Of a DNA stretch of 64,000 nucleotides, positions 58,801-64,000 are shown piece after piece. Each line of letters opens with the position of its first letter. Position 1 is the stretch's first letter. Below the pieces are notes generated by a model that did not search any database, was not told where the DNA came from, and saw only the letters and a program-made list of their open reading frames with translations. This stretch comes from Planktothrix serta PCC 8927. GTDB taxonomy: Bacteria; Cyanobacteriota; Cyanobacteriia; Cyanobacteriales; Microcoleaceae. Made by a program: the position numbers and the translations under genes. Where the stretch lies: positions 124,001 to 188,000 of the forward strand of contig NZ_LR734844.1 in the NCBI RefSeq assembly GCF_900010725.2, given 5' to 3'.

Positions 58801-58926
58801 GGGTTTGAGCTTAAAAGTATGAAGTCCAGGGGTGAGATTTTCCACTTGATAGGAAATCCCTTTATAGCCTAACGCTAAACGGGCTTTCCGACAGTAATGG
58901 GACGTACTAAACTGCAATAGGAGCAT
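55826..58926 (-). CDS. Glutathione S-transferase gene interrupted by a group II intron
   Basis: Two exons: 58587-58926 (113 codons plus one base) and 55826-56157. Joining them gives TAT-TAT-C plus AG-TTT-CGT, that is FVYYQFRSGEGKQIDPS, in frame, for a 223-residue protein. Exon 1 holds the thioredoxin-like domain (LLLQFSTSHYCRKARLALGY, TTVPVLL and ADSTQIFKYLEHHY, the usual cis-Pro and Glu/Asp-Ser glutathione site). Exon 2 holds the helical domain (YLVGDCISIADIAAAALLSP, the N-capping-box-type GDxxSxAD motif). Without splicing the protein stops soon after exon 1 (RAIRLT). I choose the ATG at 58926 rather than an upstream in-frame start. Whether the gene is expressed depends on the intron splicing; both splice borders look intact. 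Confidence 0.88.
56200..56233 (-). ncRNA. Group II intron domain V
   Basis: The 34-nt hairpin reads GAGCCGTGTGAGGTGAAAGT then CTCATGCACGGTTC, with a GAAA-type tetraloop. This is the catalytic domain V hairpin of group II introns, at the expected place just before domain VI and the 3' splice site. The pairing is intact except for the usual two-base bulge. Confidence 0.9.
56266..57984 (-). CDS. ltrA: Group II intron reverse transcriptase/maturase with HNH domain
   Basis: A 572-residue LtrA-type protein that folds the intron RNA for splicing and carries out retrohoming. The reverse transcriptase fingers/palm include RPFLIPTINDRALQALVKLA, GFRPGRSCHDAIEAI, GTPQGGVISPLLANIALHGM and the catalytic YADD in LIRYADDFVIIHED near residue 275. 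Domain X (maturase) spans about residues 370-470 (LISKLNPIIKGWSNYYSTVV). The C-terminal HNH nuclease is complete: CPHCGLYFTSTDIVEVDHIK, GGKDTYDNLQLLHKHCHDAK, with paired cysteines and catalytic histidine. No frameshift or stop is present, so the intron is probably mobile. The ATG is at 57984. Confidence 0.95.
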   Translation of the reverse strand: MNKSKTLNNQTVEWKDLNWRKLEKVTFKLQKRIFQASSRGDVKAVRKLQKTLIRSWSAKCIAVRRVTQDNQGKNTAGVDGIKSLTPKQRMSLVGRLKLTGKVVKPTRRVNIPKPGTTETRPFLIPTINDRALQALVKLALEPEWEAKFEPNSYGFRPGRSCHDAIEAIFNSIKQKAKYVLDADIAKCFERIDHKALISKIHTYPTLSRQIQVWLRAGYCVGKELFPTHDGTPQGGVISPLLANIALHGMEERVKQYAETLKGHKQNNRESLSLIRYADDFVIIHEDLNVVKKCQEIIADWLSDMGLELKPSKTKLTHTLNEIDGNVGFEFLGFHIQQHKVGNYRCANNSKGTPLGFNTIITPSKTKIKTHLVKITEVIDTHKTALQATLISKLNPIIKGWSNYYSTVVSKKTFSKVDHLTYDKLRAWARTRGKGDINKDKYWRTVGDRNWCFSTEDGLELLTHSSTPIVRHTKVKGKASPFDGNWTYWSKRRGEYPETPNRVSKLIKKQKGICPHCGLYFTSTDIVEVDHIKPTSLGGKDTYDNLQLLHKHCHDAKTAKDGSLIKNHDNNPF

Positions 58927-59134
58927 AAGAAAGTAAAAATGATTCGCTAAGAGGCAAAACTGCAATTTAACAATATTTTGGGGTTTTTTCGTGATTAGAT
59001 AGTTACTAAGTCAGTTTGAGAATTTAAGGTGGGATTGTTCTGTTGGATATAATTCCTTCTGAACCCCACCGATCGTCAAGCATTGCCTTTCTATTTCCCC
59101 ACACCGAAAGCTGAAGTCAAGGTAGGTAAATTTT

Positions 59135-59716
59135 ATGACTGTTGCGTTTAAATCAACACCTTCTCCTCAACGCAGACCTTCTCGTCCCCTTCATCTTCCT
59201 GCTACCCAAAGTAAAGTTGTTCCCTTGGAGCAAGCACGGGAAAAACGGGTTACAGCCTCCTTGACGAATTCTGCACCCTTGGTAAGTTCGCCTTCTCCAC
59301 AGTCAAGCAAGAGCGTGGTTAAGGTGCTGCCTAAGCCTCAACCTCAACCCTTGTGGTTAAGCTCTATGATGGTCTTACAAAGGGTTTCATCGGTTTTCAC
59401 CTCGTTGATTATTGGCTCAACCTTGACGGTGTACGGTTTAACGGTTTATCGGGAGTCGAGTTGGACACAAGAATATCCTAGATTAGAACAGTTGCGTCTT
59501 CAGGAACAACAACTCCGCGCCACTCAAGAAGTATTAAAAAATCAAATTGCGATCGCAGCCGACGAGCCGACAACAGGCCTGGTTGTTCCCCAACCCAGTG
59601 ATATGATTTATGTTGAACCTGCGGCTCCCCGTCCCGAACAATCGGTTGCACCTACTCCCCTTTTAGAATTAAACCATTCTCCCAACCCAGAAGCAGACAA
59701 ACCTTTAGGATATTAA
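59135..59716 (+). CDS. Small bitopic membrane protein upstream of ftsI (FtsL-like candidate)
   Basis: A 193-residue protein I do not recognise by motif. Residues 1-75 are basic and Pro/Ser-rich (cytoplasmic type). Residues 80-105 (MVLQRVSSVFTSLIIGSTLT, VYGLTV) form one membrane span, and a short coiled coil follows (LEQLRLQEQQLRATQEVLKN, leucine-rich heptads). The tail is Pro/Glu-rich. This topology (short cytoplasmic part, one span, periplasmic coiled coil) and the place 62 bp upstream of ftsI match FtsL, the divisome protein usually encoded just before ftsI. The identity is inference; sequence conservation in FtsL is too low to confirm by eye. The repeat GACACCC fills the gap to ftsI. Confidence 0.6.
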   Translation: MTVAFKSTPSPQRRPSRPLHLPATQSKVVPLEQAREKRVTASLTNSAPLVSSPSPQSSKSVVKVLPKPQPQPLWLSSMMVLQRVSSVFTSLIIGSTLTVYGLTVYRESSWTQEYPRLEQLRLQEQQLRATQEVLKNQIAIAADEPTTGLVVPQPSDMIYVEPAAPRPEQSVAPTPLLELNHSPNPEADKPLGY

Positions 59717-59778
59717 TTAGCAGGTGTCAGATTTCCCGCACCCGACACCCGACACCCGACACCCTTCTTCCCTACTCT

Positions 59779-61716
59779 ATGGCTTCTTCAGACTATTCTT
59801 CAGGTTCTCGTTTTCAACCGTCGCCATCTTCTCCGGGTCAACGTGGGGGGAAAAAATCGGCTACCGGACGCAAAAAAGCGACTATTCAGGGTCAACGCCG
59901 GAAATCTAAATCAGCGAATGCAAGGCCAATTAATCCATCGGTTGCGCCTCAAAAACGTTCGGTTTCTGATTCTCGACAGTTTGATCGGGCCGCGCCACGA
60001 CTAGCACATCGCCACCGTTTAATATTAGTTTGGTTTGTGCTATTAGGAGGAATTGTCGGCTTATCGATTAATTTATTTCGCTTACAAATCGGTCAAGAAT
60101 CTTCCTTTCTTCAAGAACAAGCTTCATCTCAACAACAACAACGAATTCTCCCCTTTGTTCCTCGACGTCCGATTACCGATCGCAAAGGAGATATTCTAGC
60201 TTTAGATCGGCGAGTTTATACTCTCTATGTTCACCCTAAACTCTTTAAACAATCTTCAAGCGAAATCGCTGAAAAGTTAGCTCCTGTCTTGTTAAGAGAG
60301 GACTTAACTACACCAAATGCTAACGAACTATTTCAACTTTTTGGCACATCTCCGAGCGGAATTAAAGTTGCCGATTTAATTCCCGAAGAAGTCGCAAATC
60401 GAATTCAAAGTTTACGTTTAGATGGATTAGAATTACTAGAAAGTCGTCAACGGCTTTATCCTCAACAGGATAATACCGCCGATGTTGTCGGTTATGTTAA
60501 TCCTGAAGGCAAAGGTCAAGCGGGAATTGAATATAGTCAACAAAGTTTACTAGAGCGAACGATGCCCTCCTTGTCGTTTCAACGAGCAGCAAATGGGGCT
60601 TGGGTTCCTGAACACATTGCTACCGGATTTATCCCTGTTGATGATTTGGAATTACGGTTAACCATTGACACTTCCCTCCAACGAATTGCGCGTAAATCTT
60701 TGCAAAAATACGTTGAAGAATTTAAAGCTAAACGGGGAACTGTGATTGTCATGGATGCCAAAGATGGTTCGGTATTAACACTCGCAAATGAACCCTCTTA
60801 TAATCCGAATCAATATTATAAATTTGACCTAGAACGGTTTAAAAATTGGGCGTTAACTGACCTGTATGAACCCGGTTCAACCTTTAAACCCATTAACGTT
60901 GCTTTAGCGTTAGAAGCGGGGGCTATTCAACCCGATAGTGTAGTGAATGATGAAGGGAATATTCAAGTCGGAGGTTGGCCGATTCAAAATTCCGACGGTT
61001 CCGCCAGAGGCGCCCTGAGTATTACCGATGTCGTCAAATATTCTAGTAACGTTGGCATGGTGCGAATTATGCAACGGATGGAGCCGGAGGTTTTTTATGA
61101 GGGCTTAAAACGCTTAGGGTTAGGAACAACCCTCGGAATTGATTTACCCTTTGCTGCTGCGAGTACGCTGAAAACGAAAGAACAATTTGTCTCCGCCTCC
61201 ATTGAACCTGCAACCACTGCTTTTGGCCAAGGATTTTCGATTACCCCGATTCAGTTGGCCCAGCTTCACAGCCTTTTAGCCAATGGGGGTAAATTGGTGA
61301 CTCCCCACGTTGTTCAAGGGTTATATAACAGCAAAAGTCAACTTTATTGGAAACTACCCCTTCCTGAACCGAAGCAAGTGTTTTCGACGGAAACGGCTGA
61401 TGCGGTTTTAAAGATGATGGAAAGCGTTGTTAAAGAAGGAGGAACCGGAACTAGAGCCGAAATAGAAGGCTATCATATTGCTGGAAAAACCGGGACGGCT
61501 CAAAAAGCATCTCCCGATGGAGGCTATTCTTCTAATGCTTTAATTACCAGTTTTGTCGGTATTTTAAGTGTTGATCATCCCCGTTATGTGGTTGTCGCTG
61601 TAGTGGATGAACCCGTCGAAGGTCGCGCTGGCGGAATTGTTGCAGCACCGATTGTTAAATCTGTTATGGAAGCGTTAATTCATCTGGAGAAAGTTCCCCC
61701 CTCAGAAATTCCTTAA
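59779..61716 (+). CDS. ftsI: Division-specific peptidoglycan transpeptidase (PBP2/FtsI type)
   Basis: A monofunctional class B PBP that cross-links septal peptidoglycan. The 645 residues begin with a basic, Ser/Arg-rich cytoplasmic tail of about 75 residues, longer than in Escherichia coli FtsI, then a membrane span (LILVWFVLLGGIVGLSINLF). The dimerisation domain follows (RRPITDRKGDILALDRRVYT). The transpeptidase has SxxK in YEPGSTFKPINVALA near residue 370, SxN in VKYSSNVGMVRIMQ near 425, and KTG in HIAGKTGTAQKASP near 570. It follows the FtsL-like gene by 62 bp on the same strand, so the two are probably cotranscribed. A PASTA domain is absent. Confidence 0.93.
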   Translation: MASSDYSSGSRFQPSPSSPGQRGGKKSATGRKKATIQGQRRKSKSANARPINPSVAPQKRSVSDSRQFDRAAPRLAHRHRLILVWFVLLGGIVGLSINLFRLQIGQESSFLQEQASSQQQQRILPFVPRRPITDRKGDILALDRRVYTLYVHPKLFKQSSSEIAEKLAPVLLREDLTTPNANELFQLFGTSPSGIKVADLIPEEVANRIQSLRLDGLELLESRQRLYPQQDNTADVVGYVNPEGKGQAGIEYSQQSLLERTMPSLSFQRAANGAWVPEHIATGFIPVDDLELRLTIDTSLQRIARKSLQKYVEEFKAKRGTVIVMDAKDGSVLTLANEPSYNPNQYYKFDLERFKNWALTDLYEPGSTFKPINVALALEAGAIQPDSVVNDEGNIQVGGWPIQNSDGSARGALSITDVVKYSSNVGMVRIMQRMEPEVFYEGLKRLGLGTTLGIDLPFAAASTLKTKEQFVSASIEPATTAFGQGFSITPIQLAQLHSLLANGGKLVTPHVVQGLYNSKSQLYWKLPLPEPKQVFSTETADAVLKMMESVVKEGGTGTRAEIEGYHIAGKTGTAQKASPDGGYSSNALITSFVGILSVDHPRYVVVAVVDEPVEGRAGGIVAAPIVKSVMEALIHLEKVPPSEIP

Positions 61717-61904
61717 ATTTCAGGGATTTTAGCGGAAAAAAATCTCAGCCGAGGAGGAAAACGGATGATCTTGGGTTAAATTAAGATCCAGGAGTCAGTT
61801 GCCACTGGGTAAAATCGTACTTACCCAGAAGAACAAAAACTCAGGGCGCGACGGCACGACTTAATATAAAGACGCTCTGGAAATAAGGGTTTAGGAGGGC
61901 TGCT

Positions 61905-62846
61905 GTGCCAACAAACCAAGACCAAAAGATCTTTTCTATCTTCATGGAAGAGGCTGAGGAGCGTCTTGAGACCCTGCAAACGGGGCTAACAGAGCTACCA
62001 GCAATTATGGCTGATTCCGACCGGGAGCGGGTCATGGCCATCTATCGGGCTGCTCACTCTATTAAGGGAGCCGCAGCAATGTTGATGGACAAAATGCCCA
62101 GTCTTAACAGCATTAATAAGGTGTCTAAACGCCTAGAAGACTGTTTTAAGATGGTTAAGGATACCCCGCTTAAAATTGATGCGACAACCCAAACCCTCTA
62201 CACTAAAGGGTTTGAAGTGCTGAAAAATTTAATTGATCGCGCTGCCAGTCCGGGGGGACTCTCGGAGGAAATCGGGGAGAAAATTCTACAAGCTTCCCTT
62301 CCTGTTTATGATAAATTGGAAAACCACTTAAAGGCTTTGATGAGTGGTAAGGCATCCGCAGCAACTCCTGCACCTGCAACAGCAACGCCTGCGGTTGCCA
62401 ATGCAGTGAATCAAGTCATGACGGTTCTTAAACCCATGTTACAGGGATTCAAGCAAGCGGAATCTCCAGAAACTCGGAAACAATTGGCGGGTTTGTGCGC
62501 TCGATTAACGAAAGTTGGGGTCGGAGTTGAGCCTTGGCAAGTATTAGTTAAAACGGCTCATGGTGCGATCGCTAATCCTAAAAATTCTTTTAAAGTTTTA
62601 GCTAATCCCATTATTAATGAATTAAAGCAAGGAGCAGAACTCTTACAAACGGGAAAAGCTAATACTATTGCCCCTAGTGCAACGTTATCAACTTTGGCTG
62701 GAGCCAAAGCAGCAGCTAAATCGGCAACTCCAGAAATTACGATTCCGGCTGATCCGAAAGAGGTGGTTAAAGTTCTATTAAAAACGTTTAATAAACAGCA
62801 ATTACAAGCGATCGCCCAACTGTTAATTAAACACGTTAAATCTTAA
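61905..62846 (+). CDS. Hpt-domain protein with long C-terminal extension
   Basis: A 313-residue soluble protein starting at a GTG (61905) after TTAGGAGG. The N-terminal 110 residues form an Hpt (histidine phosphotransfer) domain: FMEEAEERLETLQTGLTELP, then IYRAAHSIKGAAAMLM with the phospho-accepting histidine near residue 50. The middle is an Ala/Thr/Pro-rich linker (near residue 150), and the C-terminal half is helical and unfamiliar to me. There is no receiver, kinase or CheW domain, unlike CheA-type or hybrid proteins, so it should relay phosphate between partner proteins encoded elsewhere. Similar Hpt proteins exist in cyanobacterial phototaxis/pilus systems, but no partner gene is here. 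It converges with radC, 13 bp apart. Confidence 0.8.
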   Translation: MPTNQDQKIFSIFMEEAEERLETLQTGLTELPAIMADSDRERVMAIYRAAHSIKGAAAMLMDKMPSLNSINKVSKRLEDCFKMVKDTPLKIDATTQTLYTKGFEVLKNLIDRAASPGGLSEEIGEKILQASLPVYDKLENHLKALMSGKASAATPAPATATPAVANAVNQVMTVLKPMLQGFKQAESPETRKQLAGLCARLTKVGVGVEPWQVLVKTAHGAIANPKNSFKVLANPIINELKQGAELLQTGKANTIAPSATLSTLAGAKAAAKSATPEITIPADPKEVVKVLLKTFNKQQLQAIAQLLIKHVKS

Positions 62847-62859
62847 AGGAAAGGGTACT

Positions 62860-63591
62860 TTATTCGGTTTGCGGATATTCTTCCCATAAAGAAGTTGTGG
62901 TTCTTAAACTTAGATGATTACCATTCCCTAAAATAATATGATCTAAAATCGGAAGGGATAAAAATTGCGCCCCTTGCAACAGTTGACGAGTTAAATTAAT
63001 ATCTTCTGAACTGGGTTCTACAGTCCCCGATGGATGATTATGGGCAATAATTACCCGTGTTGCACCACTTTTCAAGACTTCTCGAAAAATATCACGGGGA
63101 TGGGCAATTGTTTCTGTTGCACTTCCAATCGTAATCACTTGAGTTCCTAATAAACGATGTTTGACGTCTAACAACAACACTGCAAACCGTTCTTGAGCTT
63201 GCCACATTAAATCATGACTCAAGGCATCCGCCGCCGCTTGGGGAGTCTCTATCACGGCTAAATCAGGCGGTTTAGACTGAAACACCCGTTTTCCTAACTC
63301 AACGGCCGCTAAAATAGTGGTGGCTTTCGCTGGCCCAATGCCATGAATTTCAGTCAATTCGTGAACCCCAATATCCCGCAATACTGCTAAGGGATCACGT
63401 TGATGCTGGCCTAACTGATTTAATATATATTGTCCTAAACCCACCGCCGATAATTTTCCTTTTCCCTGACCTGTTCCTAACAAAATTGCGATCAATTCAG
63501 CCGTTGCTAAATTTCTGGAACCAATGGCCATAAGTCGTTCACGGGGACGCTCATCACTGGGTAAATCAGCAATTCTCAGGCTATAGGTCAT
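62860..63591 (-). CDS. radC: RadC-family JAB domain protein
   Basis: A 243-residue RadC (YsnA/YicR-type) protein. The N-terminal UPF0758 part has [21 protein letters not shown] helix-hairpin-helix follows ([20 protein letters not shown]). The JAMM/MPN metal site is complete: the His pair in [15 protein letters not shown] with downstream Asp in [10 protein letters not shown]. Characterised roles are unsettled; the name reflects an old and disputed link to recombination repair. The start ATG at 63591 gives [20 protein letters not shown]. It converges with the Hpt gene; the upstream gap of 167 bp to the MOSC gene has no other gene that I see. Confidence 0.93.
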   Translation of the reverse strand: MTYSLRIADLPSDERPRERLMAIGSRNLATAELIAILLGTGQGKGKLSAVGLGQYILNQLGQHQRDPLAVLRDIGVHELTEIHGIGPAKATTILAAVELGKRVFQSKPPDLAVIETPQAAADALSHDLMWQAQERFAVLLLDVKHRLLGTQVITIGSATETIAHPRDIFREVLKSGATRVIIAHNHPSGTVEPSSEDINLTRQLLQGAQFLSLPILDHIILGNGNHLSLRTTTSLWEEYPQTE

Positions 63592-63758
63592 TTGGGAAGC
63601 ACCCCACTAACGCAACAGTTATGGTATTAAATTTTACTCAAATTTTTCTATAAGTTCAAGTCCGATAAGGCGTTAAATTCCCTAGGGTTAGCCGTTTCTA
63701 TCAAATTAGTCTCCGCAATTCGCGCCGAGCGCTGGTAACAAAAGTTTAATTTCAAGCC

Positions 63759-64000
63759 TCAATGGGTTTCTACAACCTCAACAGAATCTCCCACCTGAAT
63801 TGTCCCTGTATTTCGAGGAATCATATTGAAACCAAACATGACTCCGCGCGGCTGTTGTCGAAAGGTGGATAAGGTTTTCAACGGTTCTTTTAATTGATTG
63901 CGTTCCCCACTTTTTTGATCGGTTGTTGTTACAATACAACGACTACAGGGTTTGACCAAATCAAAATAAACCTCTCCAATTAAAATGGTTTTCCATTGAT
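63759..64000 (-). CDS. MOSC-domain protein, C-terminal part (cut by window edge)
   Basis: The last 79 codons of a MOSC protein are visible and the frame stays open to the right edge. The text GEVYFDLVKPCSRCIVTTTD is the conserved block of the cyanobacterial/eukaryotic MOSC-type (mARC-like) proteins, with the cysteine that binds the sulfurated molybdenum cofactor in PCSRC. The end is TLSTFRQQPRGVMFGFNMIP, then RNTGTIQVGDSVEVVETH. These proteins are molybdenum-cofactor-dependent reductases or sulfur carriers. The start lies beyond the window, so length and N-terminal beta-barrel cannot be checked. Confidence 0.85.
   Translation of the reverse strand, partial: QWKTILIGEVYFDLVKPCSRCIVTTTDQKSGERNQLKEPLKTLSTFRQQPRGVMFGFNMIPRNTGTIQVGDSVEVVETH

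Overview
The window comes from a cyanobacterium, most likely a filamentous, Oscillatoriales/Planktothrix-like one. The evidence is: RNA polymerase beta' split into rpoC1 and rpoC2 within an rpsT-tatD-rpoB-rpoC1-rpoC2 block; a pxcA (CemA-like proton extrusion) gene next to a GUN4-domain gene; a geranylgeranyl-reductase-family gene; many GCGATCGC (HIP1) octamers; and the heptamer tandem repeats and 'gttgacggttgac' repeats typical of these genomes. The species call is inference. No rRNA, tRNA or CRISPR array was found.

Layout. 1-9 kb: edge-truncated M48-like membrane protease (-), lgt, cobM, a type II restriction-modification pair whose endonuclease is broken by an in-frame stop, an SDR gene, an L-lactate dehydrogenase relic with two internal deletions, and pyk. 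9-18.5 kb: small membrane protein, gun4-like/pxcA operon (-), a palindromic MITE, an RND efflux operon (adaptor then pump, -), a solo TnpB-element right end that looks like an orphan omega-RNA, a membrane protein and a CsoR/InrS-type metal sensor. 18.8-21.5 kb: an AAA ATPase overlapping a DUF4276-like gene (candidate defence pair) and a DUF364-like gene. 21.6-32.6 kb: rpoC2, rpoC1, rpoB, tatD, rpsT (all -). 32.9-37.1 kb: hisD, a Usp gene, tex. 37.2-39 kb: a DUF262 gene overlapping a HEPN gene, a second candidate defence or toxin pair. 39-43.2 kb: a ClC-CBS-Usp chloride channel gene split by a 1,426-bp ISAs1-like element with a 10-bp target duplication. 43.2-48.6 kb: Mo-nitrogenase C-terminal-like protein, pbpC, alpha/beta hydrolase (all -), then an IS200/IS605-type element with intact tnpB and a tnpA remnant. 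48.8-55.5 kb: speB-like, thioredoxin-fold gene, pyrH-frr, a geranylgeranyl-reductase-family gene, glgB (-). 55.8-59 kb: a glutathione S-transferase gene (-) interrupted by a complete 2.43-kb group II intron. 59-64 kb: an FtsL-like small protein and ftsI, an Hpt-domain protein, radC (-), and an edge-truncated MOSC protein (-).

The core genes (transcription, translation, cell wall, histidine, glycogen) look ordinary and intact. The interest lies in the scars. Four genes are broken or interrupted (REase, ldh, ClC channel, GST), and for the last two the boundaries can be read to the base and the ancestral reading frame rebuilt. Two overlapping two-gene modules (AAA ATPase/DUF4276-like and DUF262/HEPN) plus the decaying R-M system suggest turnover of anti-phage functions. 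Perfect palindromes and short tandem repeats occupy many gene junctions, including inside the rpo operon.
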